64,000 nt of DNA from Beijerinckiaceae bacterium (GTDB taxonomy: Bacteria; Pseudomonadota; Alphaproteobacteria; Rhizobiales; Beijerinckiaceae). Where the stretch lies: the NCBI GenBank assembly GCA_027531565.1, contig JAPZSB010000002.1, forward strand, positions 1-64,000, read 5' to 3'. A program made the translations under genes and the position numbers. This document shows, piece by piece, positions 1 to 8,585 of the stretch (position 1 is its first letter; each line of letters opens with the position of its first letter). Under the pieces are notes generated by a model, which was given only the letters and a program-made list of their open reading frames with translations, did no database searches and was not told the DNA's origin.

Positions 1-249
1 GATCTGCTTCAGGGCGAGATCGGTCGACTCGAGGGTCTTGAGGGCCGTCGAGATGTTGTTGTTGACGCGGTTGAGGTTCGACGAACGGCTCAGCATCGTC
101 TCCGACATCGTGTACTTGGTGGCGTCATCGGCCGCGCCGAAGATGCTCTTGCCCGTGGCAACACGCTTCTGGGAGATCTGGAAGAGACGGTTGGTCGTCT
201 GGAGGATATTGACGTTGGCCGCAGTGGCGGCATTGAAAACGACAGACAT
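1..249 (-). CDS. fliC: Flagellin, N-terminal part (cut by window edge)
   Basis: Subunit of the flagellar filament, exported through the flagellar type III apparatus. The reverse strand encodes 83 residues beginning MSVVFNAATAANVN and continuing through ISQKRVATGKSI, SETMLSRSSNLNRVNNNIS and LKTLESTDLAL, the heptad-rich conserved N-terminal D0/D1 helix of flagellins. ATG is preceded by AGGAG at 7 nt. The rest of the gene lies left of the window. It stands alone here, with no other flagellar gene in view, so whether it is fliC or one of several flagellin paralogues cannot be decided. Confidence 0.9.
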   Translation of the reverse strand, partial: MSVVFNAATAANVNILQTTNRLFQISQKRVATGKSIFGAADDATKYTMSETMLSRSSNLNRVNNNISTALKTLESTDLALKQI

Positions 250-724
250 TGTGCGCTCCTTCTGAATGCACATAGTTTACTTTGTGAATTAACCCACGTA
301 AAATTACGCAAGTATAATCACGTTGCTTATTCAACTGCTTTCCTGCGGTTGATGGGTGCATCATTGGAGGTTAGGAAAACTCAATCCTTAACGAGTTTGT
401 TTTCAGATGACTTGCGTATTTCGATGGTGAATGCCTGGTAAAAATTGCCGGAAATCGACAATCTGCGCTGCGTAAACCTTCGCAGCGGACAGGGAAGACC
501 GGTTCGCGATCGCCTCCCGAGGCGCGCAATCCGGCTCACATACAAGGCTGACATGCAGAGGCCGGAAACAGGCGGAAAACAGCTGTCCCTCACTCCCGGC
601 TTCCCGCCGCGGGAGAGTCACATAGGCTTAAGGGACGTGAAGCCGGGCCGAAGCGGGACAAGGCCACGCGTCGAAGGACCGGCGCCGGACGGCACGCGGG
701 CGGAAGGAGGGCCGCGGTGCAGCG
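250..724. other. Intergenic region upstream of flagellin, no gene seen
   Basis: No credible coding frame. It holds the flagellin leader. An inverted repeat CGTAA-AA-TTACG at 297-308 lies 48 bp upstream of the flagellin ATG and could be an operator. A 7-bp hairpin (466-472 with 481-487) and a 6-bp hairpin (593-598 with 610-615) lie downstream of the minus-strand L,D-transpeptidase-like gene. I found no convincing sigma-54 or sigma-28 promoter for the flagellin. Confidence 0.5.
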
Positions 725-1414
725 TCAGGACGGGAGGACGATCACCTTGGTCTTGACCGGCGTCCGGTCATAGAGGTCGATCATGTCCTGCGTCAGCAGG
801 CCGGTGCATCCGCTCGTAACGCCGCTGCCGATCGATTCCGGGTCACTGGTGCTGTAGATCGTGTACAGCGTATAGACGCCGTTCTGGTACAGGTAGAGCG
901 TGCGAGCGCCGAGCGGGTTTTCAGGGCCACCGGGCATGCCGCGGGCGTATTTCGCCACTTCCGGCTGCCGCTTGATCATCTCCCGAGGCGGCGTCCAGGT
1001 CGGCCATTCGGCCTTGCGGCCGACATAGGCCTCGCCGCTCCAGAGGAAGCCTTCACGGCCGACATTGGCGCCGTAGCGCGTGGCATTACCCTCGCCCTCG
1101 ATGCGATAGACGTAGAAATTCTTCGGATCGACGATGATGGTGCCCGGAGCCTCGTCGGTCTCGAGGCGTACGGTGCGGCGGAAATATTTCGGATCGACCT
1201 GGCTGATATCAACCGCCGGGATCGGGAATTTCTTGTCCGGCACGGCGCCGTACAGTTTCTCCGCCTCGGCCAGGCTCATGCCGTCATTGGTGACGCAGCC
1301 CCCGAGGGCCAGCGCGCCCAGACCGGCCGTGGCGCCGAGGAGGAACGAGCGGCGATGGAGGTTGCCGGCGGGATGCTGGCCCGCATCCTTGCTGATCTTG
1401 CCCGAAATCGTCAT
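725..1414 (-). CDS. L,D-transpeptidase-like (YkuD/ErfK) exported protein with altered active site
   Basis: Member of the ErfK/YbiS/YkuD family, whose enzymes cross-link peptidoglycan or attach proteins to it using a Cys nucleophile in the periplasm. The 229 residues start with a twin-arginine-like segment (RRSFLLGATAG) followed by a lipobox (ALGGC, Cys about 40), so it looks like a Tat-exported or lipoprotein precursor, as is common for this alphaproteobacterial subgroup. The catalytic-domain pattern is recognisable (LYLY, TIYSTSDPESIG, TSGC at about 201-203, VIVLPS end). However, the usual His-Gly of IHGT is Tyr187-Ser188 and the SGCIR arginine is replaced (SGCTG). Cys203 is kept. The family is clear; activity is doubtful. 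Confidence 0.85.
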   Translation of the reverse strand: MTISGKISKDAGQHPAGNLHRRSFLLGATAGLGALALGGCVTNDGMSLAEAEKLYGAVPDKKFPIPAVDISQVDPKYFRRTVRLETDEAPGTIIVDPKNFYVYRIEGEGNATRYGANVGREGFLWSGEAYVGRKAEWPTWTPPREMIKRQPEVAKYARGMPGGPENPLGARTLYLYQNGVYTLYTIYSTSDPESIGSGVTSGCTGLLTQDMIDLYDRTPVKTKVIVLPS

Positions 1415-1561
1415 CGAGGAATTTCCCCTGTCCTGTCTTCCGACCAGAGAAAACTCCGGTACACACGCCTGAACCCGGCATTTCTGCCCAAGATTGCCGC
1501 GTTATGCCACGATTGGCAAGGTGATCGCAACCGGATCGTTCCCAGCCCGTTCCCTGCCGGC

Positions 1562-2725
1562 TCAGCCCCGCCGGTCAGGGGAGGCCAGCCGCAGCACCAG
1601 CCAGCCAATGGTTCCCGCCAAGAGCGACCCGGCCAGCACGCCGATCTTGGTCTGGTCCTGCAGGCCAGGCGAGCCGGGAAAGGCCAGCAGGCCGATGAAC
1701 AGGCTCATCGTGAAGCCAATGCCGCAGAGCAGCGAGACGCCGTAAAGCTGGAGCCAGGTGGCCCGGGCCGGCAAGTCTGCGAGACCGGTGCGGATGGCGA
1801 TCCAGGCAAAACCGAACACCCCGATCTGCTTGCCGATGAAAAGGCCCAGCATGATGCCCAGCGGCACGGGAGCCAGCAGGGCAGCCGGACCGACGCCTGC
1901 CAGCGAGACGCCGGCATTGGCGAAGCCGAAGACAGGAATGATGAGGAACGCGACCCAGGGATGGAGGCCATGTTCCAGCCGGTTCAGCGGCGCCTCCTCC
2001 CTGTCCTCCATGCCGGGCGCCGGGGCCAGCGGGATCGTCAGGGCGAGGATCACGCCGGCCAGCGTCGCATGCACACCCGATTTGAGGACGAAGGCCCAGA
2101 GAAGTGCGCCCAGAAGCAGATAGGCAGGCAGTTTGCGATGCCCGAGCCGGTTCAGGGCTACGAGCGCCGCCAGCACGCCCAGCGCCCCCAGCAAGGCCAG
2201 CAGGTTCAGCTTGGCCGTGTAGAACAGGGCAATGATGATGACGGCGCCGAGATCATCGAGGATGGCCAGCGCGGTCAGGAAAACCTTCAGCGAGATCGGA
2301 ACGCGCGATCCCAGCAGGGACAGCACACCCAGAGCGAAAGCAATGTCGGTCGCAGCCGGAATCGCCCAGCCGCGCAAGGTTTCCGGCGAATGGGCATTGA
2401 ATGCGACATAGATCAGCCCGGGGACCACCATCCCGCCGAGCGCCGCAAGGCCGGGCAGGGCGCGGCTCGGCCATGTCGAGAGTTGCCCGACCATGAACTC
2501 GCGCTTGATTTCCAGCCCGACCAACAGGAAAAACACCGCCATCAGCGCGTCATTGATCCAGTGCAGGACGGAAAGGCCGGCAATGTAACGGCTCAGGGTT
2601 GCAAAATAGACCGGCGCGAGCGGCGAATTGGCGATCACGATGGCGAGACAGGCAACACCCATCAGGATGACGCCACCGGCGGCTTCGCTCTTCAGAAAAT
2701 GACGGATTGCAAGGGCCTGGCGCAT
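1562..2725 (-). CDS. nhaA: Na+/H+ antiporter NhaA
   Basis: Inner-membrane electrogenic antiporter that expels Na+ in exchange for protons, giving pH and salt homeostasis. The 387 residues match the usual NhaA length and have about twelve hydrophobic segments. Diagnostic residues are present: the Asp pair in AILDDLG (157-158, equivalent to E. coli D163/D164) and the upstream Asp in AATDIAF (127, equivalent to D133), plus the GLEIKREF motif. Monocistronic by appearance, between the L,D-transpeptidase-like gene and tRNA-Ser. No nhaR-like regulator is adjacent. Confidence 0.95.
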   Translation of the reverse strand: MRQALAIRHFLKSEAAGGVILMGVACLAIVIANSPLAPVYFATLSRYIAGLSVLHWINDALMAVFFLLVGLEIKREFMVGQLSTWPSRALPGLAALGGMVVPGLIYVAFNAHSPETLRGWAIPAATDIAFALGVLSLLGSRVPISLKVFLTALAILDDLGAVIIIALFYTAKLNLLALLGALGVLAALVALNRLGHRKLPAYLLLGALLWAFVLKSGVHATLAGVILALTIPLAPAPGMEDREEAPLNRLEHGLHPWVAFLIIPVFGFANAGVSLAGVGPAALLAPVPLGIMLGLFIGKQIGVFGFAWIAIRTGLADLPARATWLQLYGVSLLCGIGFTMSLFIGLLAFPGSPGLQDQTKIGVLAGSLLAGTIGWLVLRLASPDRRG

Positions 2726-2896
2726 GGATACGGGTTTCCTGCGAAGGCGGCCCGACCTCCGTAAACCCTGCCCGCCCGGCTTCCGGACGACGCACCCGGA
2801 GCGGTTCTAACGCGCAATCGTAAAATTTCAACTCCTTGGGACCACGGAATCCGGGTCTCGCCTGACGGCCGATCGACATGGGGAAATGTTATACTG

Positions 2897-2914
2897 TCTC
2901 GCGCTGGTGCGAGA
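2897..2914 (-). terminator. Hairpin directly downstream of tRNA-Ser
   Basis: On the minus strand TCTCGC-ACCAGC-GCGAGA forms a 6-bp stem beginning 3 nt after the encoded CCA end, followed by an AT-rich stretch rather than a clean T-run. It probably serves as terminator or 3' processing guide for the tRNA precursor. Confidence 0.5.
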
Positions 2915-2917
2915 ATC

Positions 2918-3007
2918 TGGCGGACAGGGAGGGATTCGAACCCTCGATAGAGTTGCCCCTATACACGCGTTCCAGGCGTGCGCCTTCAACCACTCGGCCA
3001 CCTGTCC
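2918..3007 (-). tRNA. serT-like (GGA): tRNA-Ser (anticodon GGA), CCA encoded
   Basis: The reverse strand folds as a class II tRNA. It has a 7-bp acceptor stem GGACAGG/CCTGTCC, a D-arm with GCCGAGTGG, anticodon stem CACGC/GCGTG with loop CTGGAAC (anticodon GGA, reads UCC/UCU), a long variable arm (ATAG/CTAT), and a T-arm GAGGG-TTCGAAT-CCCTC. The discriminator is G and the CCA end is in the DNA. The long variable arm and anticodon both indicate serine. Its 5' part is duplicated about 96 bp upstream in the transcription direction. Confidence 0.95.
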
Positions 3008-3128
3008 GTACGCGCGCCGGAAAGGCGCACGCAGTTTCCCTTGCTTCGGACGCGATGCCCGTGGGCATCGCTGGTGCGCCTTCAACCACTCGGCCACCTG
3101 TCCGTACGCGCGCCGGGAAGGCGCACGC
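2978..3128. repeat. Direct duplication of the tRNA-Ser 5' part plus leader
   Basis: Copy 1 is 2978-3032 and copy 2 is 3074-3128: 55 bp each, one mismatch (3021 A versus 3117 G), offset 96 bp. Each copy holds the first 30 nt of tRNA-Ser and 25 nt of leader, which itself can pair (GTGCGCC with GGCGCGC). Copy 2 breaks off before the anticodon, so it is a tRNA remnant. Between the copies is a perfect hairpin, GCGATGCCC-GT-GGGCATCGC (3052-3071). Confidence 0.9.
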
Positions 3129-3291
3129 TCCGCGCCGCAGGGCGGCGCAAGCCCGGCCTTATGGCGGGGTGCGGCGGAAAATGCAAGGCTTGCGAGGCAC
3201 CGGCTCGCGATGGTTTCACGTTTGGTTGACAGGGGTTGCGCGGCTGCACGCCCGGCCCCAGCTTGGAACGAGCCAGCGAAAGGGAAATCCG

Positions 3292-3948
3292 ATGTTTTTC
3301 CGCAAGAAGTCCGAAATGCCCAGCGCCGCCACCGCCCTGCCGGGGCGCGAGGCTCCGATCGCCACGGCCAGCCGGCATCATGTGCTGGGCCAGCCGCTCA
3401 AGGGGCCGTATCCCGAGGGGCTGGAAACGGCCGTTTTCGGGTTGGGCTGCTTCTGGGGCGCCGAGCGCAAGTTCTGGCAACTCGGCAAGGGCATCTGGAC
3501 AACAGCGGTCGGCTATTCCGCCGGATTCACCCCGAATCCGACCTATGAGGAGGTCTGTTCCGGCCTGACCGGCCATAACGAGGTGGTCCTCGTCGTCCAT
3601 GATCCGGCGGTGATCAGCTACGAGATGCTGCTGAAGACGTTCTGGGAAAATCACGATCCGACACAGGGCATGCGGCAGGGCAACGATATCGGCACGCAGT
3701 ATCGCTCCGGAATCTATGTGACCTCGCCGGCCCAAAGGCAGGCCGCGGAAGCGTCGATGTCCGCCTTCCAGGCGGCGCTCGATGCGCGCGGCTATGGCCG
3801 GATCACGACCGAGATCCGCGAGGCAGGTCCGTTCTATTTCGCCGAGGAATACCATCAGCAGTATCTTGCCAAGAACCCGGCAGGCTATTGCGGCCTCGGC
3901 GGTACCGGCGTGTCCTGCCCGATCGGCCTTGCGAAAACGGCAGGCTGA
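3292..3948 (+). CDS. msrA: Peptide methionine (S)-S-oxide reductase MsrA
   Basis: Repairs oxidised methionine by reducing the S-sulfoxide with electrons from thioredoxin. The 218-residue protein has the catalytic GCFWG motif (Cys53), the conserved GYSAG and EYHQQYL segments, and C-terminal resolving cysteines (Cys200, Cys209 in [12 protein letters not shown]). The reading frame stays open far upstream through the tRNA-Ser region, but ATG at 3292 is preferred: AAAGGG lies just upstream and MsrA homology starts shortly after it. Residues 1-45 form a short extension before the catalytic domain. Followed by a strong hairpin, so probably a single-gene unit. Confidence 0.95.
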   Translation: MFFRKKSEMPSAATALPGREAPIATASRHHVLGQPLKGPYPEGLETAVFGLGCFWGAERKFWQLGKGIWTTAVGYSAGFTPNPTYEEVCSGLTGHNEVVLVVHDPAVISYEMLLKTFWENHDPTQGMRQGNDIGTQYRSGIYVTSPAQRQAAEASMSAFQAALDARGYGRITTEIREAGPFYFAEEYHQQYLAKNPAGYCGLGGTGVSCPIGLAKTAG

Positions 3949-3959
3949 GAGAACTCGCA

Positions 3960-3990
3960 CCGGCATGGCGCTTCTCATCGGCCATGCCGG
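3960..3990 (+). terminator. Strong hairpin downstream of msrA
   Basis: A perfect 10-bp stem, CCGGCATGGC (3960-3969) with GCCATGCCGG (3981-3990), has an 11-nt loop and begins 12 nt after the msrA stop. No T-run follows, so it may stabilise the 3' end of the mRNA or act with Rho rather than as a classical intrinsic terminator. Confidence 0.5.
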
Positions 3991-4029
3991 ATGCTAAGGG
4001 CTGCGTGTCCTTCCCCGGCCGGGTGCCCC

Positions 4030-4533
4030 ATGATCGAACGTCTGCTCGAACAATTCCTCTTCCGGAGCCGCTGGCTGCTGGCCCCGTTCTACGTGATGCT
4101 GGTCGTCTCGCTCTGCGTCCTGCTGCTCAAGGCGGGCCAGGAGACCGTGCATTTCGTGGTCCACGCTCTCAGCGCCACCGAATCCGATGTCATTCTCGGG
4201 GTGCTTGCGCTGGTCGACCTGACCCTGACCGGATCGCTGATCATCATCGTCATCTTCTCGGGTTACGAGAATTTCGTCTCCAAGATCGAGGTCGAGGATG
4301 CGAAGGACTGGCCGGAATGGATGGGCAAGATCGATTTCTCGGGGCTGAAGCTCAAGCTCCTGTCGTCGATCGTTGCGATTTCCGGAATCCAGGTGCTCAA
4401 GGCGTTCATGAACGTGAAGAATATCAGCGACCGTGACCTCATCTGGCTGGTCGTGATCCACCTTGTCTTCGTCGGTTCGGGACTGCTGATGGCCCTGACG
4501 GACAAGCTCTCAGGCGAAGCCAAGAGCCATTGA
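4030..4533 (+). CDS. UPF0114 (YqhA-like) membrane protein
   Basis: Small inner-membrane protein of the UPF0114/YqhA family; its function is not established. The 167 residues match the family length. Hydrophobic segments lie near residues 13-35, 55-78, 110-130 and 140-160, with the conserved ENFVSKIE and DWPEWMGKIDFSGLKLKL stretch between segments two and three, which is the family hallmark. The ATG at 4030 (MIERLLEQFLF) is chosen over an upstream in-frame start at 3991 because family homology begins here. Convergent with ptsN. Confidence 0.85.
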   Translation: MIERLLEQFLFRSRWLLAPFYVMLVVSLCVLLLKAGQETVHFVVHALSATESDVILGVLALVDLTLTGSLIIIVIFSGYENFVSKIEVEDAKDWPEWMGKIDFSGLKLKLLSSIVAISGIQVLKAFMNVKNISDRDLIWLVVIHLVFVGSGLLMALTDKLSGEAKSH

Positions 4534-4605
4534 CCGGAGAAACCCTTGGCCCGGAGCCAGCCGTCAACATGGCGGCTCTGGCCTTGCCTCCGGTCCGATG
4601 CGCGC

Positions 4606-5070
4606 TCAGGCGGCGCGCGAGGTCGCCTCGGATGTGAGGATGGCATAGATCGCCGCAGCATCGTCGGTCTGACGCAGCTTCTGCGGCACGCCGGGCGCCC
4701 GGAACAGCCGCGCGATCCGCGCCAAAGCCTGGAGATGGTCCGCGCCGGCATCCTCGGGCGCGAGCAGCACGAAGACCAGATCCACGGGCTCGCCATCCAG
4801 CGCTTCGAAATCGACCGGCCGGGCGAGCTGGGCGAAGAACCCGACCAGCCGGCCGAGGCCGGCCATGCGGCCATGCGGAATGGCAATTCCCTGCCCGATC
4901 GCCGTCGTGCCCAGCCGCTCGCGCTGGAGCAGGGTCTCGAAGACGAGGCGCTCGTTGAGGCCGGCCACACGCGCGATATGGCCAGCCAGATCCTGGAGGA
5001 TCTGCTTCTTGCCGTTCCCCTTGAGGCCGGCCAGCACTGATTCGGGCGTGATCAGAGAGGTGATCGTCAT
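4606..5070 (-). CDS. ptsN: PTS IIA-like nitrogen regulatory protein PtsN (EIIA-Ntr)
   Basis: Phosphoacceptor protein of the nitrogen PTS, phosphorylated on His by NPr. It regulates potassium transport, sensor kinases and nitrogen or carbon responses by protein-protein contacts. The 154 residues contain the phosphorylation motif IAIPHGR (His66) and the family motif TAIGQGIAIP. ATG at 5070 has GAGGG at 5 nt; an in-frame GTG at 5076 would overlap that ribosome site. It follows hpf and rpoN in the order rpoN-hpf-ptsN, the conserved proteobacterial arrangement. The ntrB-type PTS kinase ptsP is not in the window. Confidence 0.95.
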   Translation of the reverse strand: MTITSLITPESVLAGLKGNGKKQILQDLAGHIARVAGLNERLVFETLLQRERLGTTAIGQGIAIPHGRMAGLGRLVGFFAQLARPVDFEALDGEPVDLVFVLLAPEDAGADHLQALARIARLFRAPGVPQKLRQTDDAAAIYAILTSEATSRAA

Positions 5071-5116
5071 GGGCACCCTCTAAGCAGAATGCGTGCCGGA
5101 TGGCCAGAGCCAACTC

Positions 5117-5137
5117 GGCCCTGGCCCCGGCAGGGCC
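5117..5137 (-). other. Hairpin between hpf and ptsN
   Basis: GGCCCTG (5117-5123) pairs with CAGGGCC (5131-5137) around a 7-nt loop, in the 70-bp gap after the hpf stop. There is no T-run. It may limit read-through or protect the hpf message 3' end. Confidence 0.4.
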
Positions 5138-5140
5138 TGT

Positions 5141-5713
5141 TCATCCGATGTCAACCCAGCCGTAATGCCCGTCCTCGCGCCGGTAGAGCACGTTGATCCG
5201 CTCGGTGCCGGCATTGCGGAACACGAGAACCGGGGCCTTGCCCTTCTCGAAAGCGGCGACGGCACCGGTGATGGAAAGCCGGGCCGCGCCGGCAAGCGGC
5301 TCGGCGATGATGGCGGCGCCGGCGCCCGTCACCTCGATCACGTCATCCTCGGTATCGTCATGCCCGTTGACCAGCGGCGCAGCCATTCCGGCGAAATCGG
5401 CGGCATTGAGCCGGTCGGCGCCGTGACGGTCCCGCTTTCGCTTGAACCGCCGGAGCTGCTTGGCGATCCGTTCCACCGCGATCCCGACGCTCTGGTAGGC
5501 ATCCGTGGCTTCGCCGGTGACATGCATGACCGGGCCATGATCGAAATGGACGGCACATTCGGTCTTGAAGCCGATCCCGTCCTTCGAGACGGTGACATGG
5601 CCTGAATAGCCGGCATCGACATATTTGCGCACCGCATCGTTGAGCCGAGTCTCGGCCTGTGCCCTGAGCACGTCACCGAGATCGATATTCTTGCCGGAAA
5701 CACGTATCGCCAT
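5141..5713 (-). CDS. hpf: Ribosome hibernation promoting factor, long form
   Basis: Binds the 30S decoding region and, in its long form, dimerises ribosomes into inactive 100S particles in stationary phase. The 190-residue protein has the N-terminal S30AE domain (RVSGKNIDLGDVLR to about residue 95) and the C-terminal dimerisation domain (about 130-190, APVLVFRNAGTERINVLYRREDGHYGWVD). ATG at 5713 (MAIRVSG) has GAGG at 9 nt; a longer in-frame start at 5743 lacks family similarity. It lies 231 bp downstream of rpoN. Confidence 0.95.
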   Translation of the reverse strand: MAIRVSGKNIDLGDVLRAQAETRLNDAVRKYVDAGYSGHVTVSKDGIGFKTECAVHFDHGPVMHVTGEATDAYQSVGIAVERIAKQLRRFKRKRDRHGADRLNAADFAGMAAPLVNGHDDTEDDVIEVTGAGAAIIAEPLAGAARLSITGAVAAFEKGKAPVLVFRNAGTERINVLYRREDGHYGWVDIG

Positions 5714-5904
5714 GGATTGAACCTCAAATAAGGGACTGGCCACCCGATTGAGGGGGGCCGATTCGGGTGCGATGTGGCCAGGCCGGCCACAGGGTTCCGT
5801 GAGGGATGCTGCGCCTGATTCCTCCTCTGGTTCTGGAAGGAGAGGCTACGTCCGGGCTTCCCGCAAAGTCAACGAAAGCCCGTGCTGCCCTGCAACACCG
5901 TGCT

Positions 5905-5940
5905 GCCCGGATTCCGGGCGGCGTGCCGGCAAAACCGGCA
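5905..5940 (-). terminator. Two hairpins just downstream of rpoN
   Basis: On the minus strand after the rpoN stop come TGCCGG (paired 5924-5929 with 5935-5940) and GCCCGG-ATT-CCGGGC (5905-5919). Neither is followed by a clear T-run. Together they form a structured 3' end for the rpoN message. Confidence 0.4.
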
Positions 5941-5944
5941 GGAT

Positions 5945-7483
5945 TCAGCCAGCCCGGCTGCGGGGCAGGGCGGCCATCTTCTCGCGGCGACGCACGGAGG
6001 AGGAAGCGATTCCGAGGCCCTCGCGATACTTGGCAACCGTACGCCGGGCGATATCGATGCCCATATCGCGCAGCTTGTCGACGATCGCGTCGTCGGACAG
6101 CACGGCCTGCGCTTCTTCCTGGTCGATCAGCTGCTTGATCCGGTACCGCACGGCCTCGGAGGAAACCGAGGCGCCGCCATCGGAAGAAGCGATCGCCGTG
6201 GTAAAGAAATACTTCATCTCGAACAGGCCCCGCGGCGTCGACATGAACTTGTTGGCCGTGACGCGGCTGATTGTCGATTCGTGCAGGGACACGGCATCGG
6301 CGATCATCTTCAGGTTGAGCGGCCGGAGATGGGCGACGCCATAGGTGAAGAAGGCATCCTGCTGCCGGACGATCTCGCTGGCGACCTTGAGGATGGTGCG
6401 CGCGCGCTGCTCGAGGCTGCGGACGATCCAGTTGGCATTGGTCCAGGCCTCGTCAATGAAGGCGCGGACTTCCTTCTCGGCACCCTTTCCCGCCACGCGG
6501 GCATAGAAGGTCTTGTTGGCGACGACACGCGGCAGGGCATCGGAATTGAGGTCAACCTGCCAGCCGCCATCCGGCGTCGCGCGGACAAAGACATCGGGGG
6601 TGACCGGATCAACCGGGTTGGCGCCGAAGATCAGCCCCGGCTTGGGATCGAGGCGGCGGATCTCGGCGATCATGTCCGCGAGGTCTTCCTCGTCCACGCC
6701 GCAGACCCGGCGGAGCTGGCCGAATTCGCGCTTGGCCAGCAGATCGAGATGGTCGACCAAGGCCGCCATGGCCGGGTCCAGGCGGTCCTTCTCGCGGAGC
6801 TGGATCCGGAGGCATTCGGCGAGATTGCGGGCGCCGACGCCGACGGGGTCGAAGCCCTGGACGATCTCGAGGGCCAGCTGGCACCGGGATTCCGGCACGC
6901 CGAGCCGCTGGCTGATATCGGCGAGGGATTCCAGCAGGTAGCCGGTCTGGTCGATCTGGTCGATCATCTGCGCCGCGATGACGCGGGTCAGGTCATCGGT
7001 GTCGGTGCATCCGAGCTGGTTCTCGAGATGCTGGTGCAGGGTTGTTGCGCTGGCGCAAAAGGCCTCGAGATTGTGATCGTCATCATCCAGCGAGGCGCCC
7101 TTGCCGCTGCCGCCCGAGAGGTTCCAGAAAGGGGAATCGGGCTGGGGCAGGGCCTGGTCGGGCACGGCCTCGTCCGGGAAGGCATTCTCGAAATCGGTCC
7201 CGGTCTCGCGCTCCAGTGTCGCGCGGTCGGCGGGAAGCTCCTCGCGGGCCCAATCCCCGGGCTCGGCCGTGGTGGCCGTCGAATCGACCCGCTCCTCCTG
7301 GCTGATCGGGGCATCATCGGCCCGGGAATCCCGCTCGAGCAGCGGATTCTTCTCGAGCTCCGCTTCGACATAATCCTGCAGCTCGACCGTGGAGAACTGC
7401 AGGAGCTTGATCGCCTGCAGCAGCTGCGGCGTCATGACCAGAGACTGGCTCTGGCGCATCATCAGTTTTTGACTGATCGACAT
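5945..7483 (-). CDS. rpoN: RNA polymerase sigma-54 factor RpoN
   Basis: Directs RNA polymerase to -24/-12 promoters of nitrogen, flagellar and other genes; needs AAA+ activators. The 512 residues show region I (QKLMMRQSQSLVMTPQLLQAIKLLQ, Gln/Leu-rich) and an acidic linker (about 55-140). The core-binding domain and helix-turn-helix follow, and the RpoN box ARRTVAKYRE lies at 479-488. The gene lies between lptB upstream and hpf-ptsN downstream, all co-directional, the order usual in proteobacteria. A 161-bp gap to lptB may contain its own promoter. Confidence 0.97.
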   Translation of the reverse strand: MSISQKLMMRQSQSLVMTPQLLQAIKLLQFSTVELQDYVEAELEKNPLLERDSRADDAPISQEERVDSTATTAEPGDWAREELPADRATLERETGTDFENAFPDEAVPDQALPQPDSPFWNLSGGSGKGASLDDDDHNLEAFCASATTLHQHLENQLGCTDTDDLTRVIAAQMIDQIDQTGYLLESLADISQRLGVPESRCQLALEIVQGFDPVGVGARNLAECLRIQLREKDRLDPAMAALVDHLDLLAKREFGQLRRVCGVDEEDLADMIAEIRRLDPKPGLIFGANPVDPVTPDVFVRATPDGGWQVDLNSDALPRVVANKTFYARVAGKGAEKEVRAFIDEAWTNANWIVRSLEQRARTILKVASEIVRQQDAFFTYGVAHLRPLNLKMIADAVSLHESTISRVTANKFMSTPRGLFEMKYFFTTAIASSDGGASVSSEAVRYRIKQLIDQEEAQAVLSDDAIVDKLRDMGIDIARRTVAKYREGLGIASSSVRRREKMAALPRSRAG

Positions 7484-7645
7484 CCCGCTTTACCGCCTGC
7501 CTGTCCCTGTCGTGCGGCGCATCGAATCGGCCCGCCTTCGTGTTCGGCACAGATATTGCACACTTTGCTTGTGCATTCGTGAAGTGCAAGCGCGAAGTTG
7601 GGTTAATGCTGCGCTGCGTCAAGGCAACGCGACCAAGAGGCTCCG

Positions 7646-8509
7646 CTAGAGGCGGAAATCCTCCCCGAGATACAGGCGCCGCACATCGGGGGAGGCGATG
7701 ATCTCGTCCGGCGTGCCTTCCATGAGCACCTGACCAGAATGGATGATATAGGCGCGGTCGATCAGGCTCAGGGTCTCGCGAACATTGTGGTCGGTGATCA
7801 GCACGCCGATGCCGCGCGCCTTCAGATGGAGCACGAGATCCTGGATATCGCCGACGGCGATGGGGTCGATCCCGGCGAAGGGTTCGTCCAGCAGCATGAA
7901 ATTCGGCCGGCCGGCCAGCGCGCGGGCAATCTCGCAGCGCCGCCTCTCACCGCCCGACAGCGCGATGGACGGTGATTTCCGGAGGCGGGTGATCGAGAAT
8001 TCATCCAGCAGCGCGTCGAGCTGTTCCTCGCGCTTGCGGCGGTCAGGCTCGACCATTTCCAGCACGGCGCGGATATTGTCCTCGACGGTCAGGCCACGGA
8101 AGATCGAGGCTTCCTGGGGCAGATAGCCGATGCCGAGCCGCGCGCGGCGATACATCGGGAGGCGGGTGATGTCGAACCCGTCGAGCTGGATCTGGCCCTG
8201 ATCGGCCGGCACAAGGCCGGTGATCATGTAGAAAACCGTGGTCTTGCCGGCGCCGTTGGGGCCGAGAAGACCGACGGCTTCGCCCCGGCGGACATTGAGG
8301 CTGACATCGCGGACGACCTGCCGCTTGCCGTAACTCTTGCCGAGGGAATAGGCCGCCAGCATGGCGTCGCCGGAATCGCGGCCGGCGTCATCAACCCGTT
8401 GCGGAAGCCGCGCGCCCCGCACCGAGGGGGCCGCCGGCAGGGCAGGCGCCACCGGGCGCGCTGCACCCTCAGCCGTGCCCCGCTTTCGCTTCAGCCACCT
8501 GTCCAGCAC
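7646..8509 (-). CDS. lptB: LPS export ABC transporter ATP-binding protein LptB
   Basis: ATPase of the LptB2FGC complex that extracts LPS from the inner membrane. It has Walker [10 protein letters not shown] (about 83-91 from this start), signature LSGGERRR, Walker [13 protein letters not shown] and switch His in TDHNVRE. The ABC core begins at [12 protein letters not shown], where an ATG (8362) gives a standard 238-residue protein but has no ribosome site. I chose GTG at 8509 because AGGGG lies 6 nt upstream. It adds a basic, Pro/Ala-rich extension of about 49 residues ([11 protein letters not shown] onward). Downstream of lptA by 76 bp. Confidence 0.9.
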   Translation of the reverse strand: MLDRWLKRKRGTAEGAARPVAPALPAAPSVRGARLPQRVDDAGRDSGDAMLAAYSLGKSYGKRQVVRDVSLNVRRGEAVGLLGPNGAGKTTVFYMITGLVPADQGQIQLDGFDITRLPMYRRARLGIGYLPQEASIFRGLTVEDNIRAVLEMVEPDRRKREEQLDALLDEFSITRLRKSPSIALSGGERRRCEIARALAGRPNFMLLDEPFAGIDPIAVGDIQDLVLHLKARGIGVLITDHNVRETLSLIDRAYIIHSGQVLMEGTPDEIIASPDVRRLYLGEDFRL

Positions 8510-8585
8510 GCCCAGCCCCTGTTCCCCCTGCCGCCCGATCGCCTGCTTATGCCGGTCTTCCGGGGGCCGTGGCAATGCCCCTGTC

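Noticed and set aside
1355-2764. 469-codon plus-strand frame opposite nhaA
   Set aside because: Gln/Arg/Glu-rich nonsense-like translation mirrored from nhaA codons; nhaA is a complete family match.
3074-3103. A second tRNA-Ser gene
   Set aside because: Only the first 30 nt are present, without anticodon, variable arm or T-arm; it is a duplicated fragment, not a functional tRNA.
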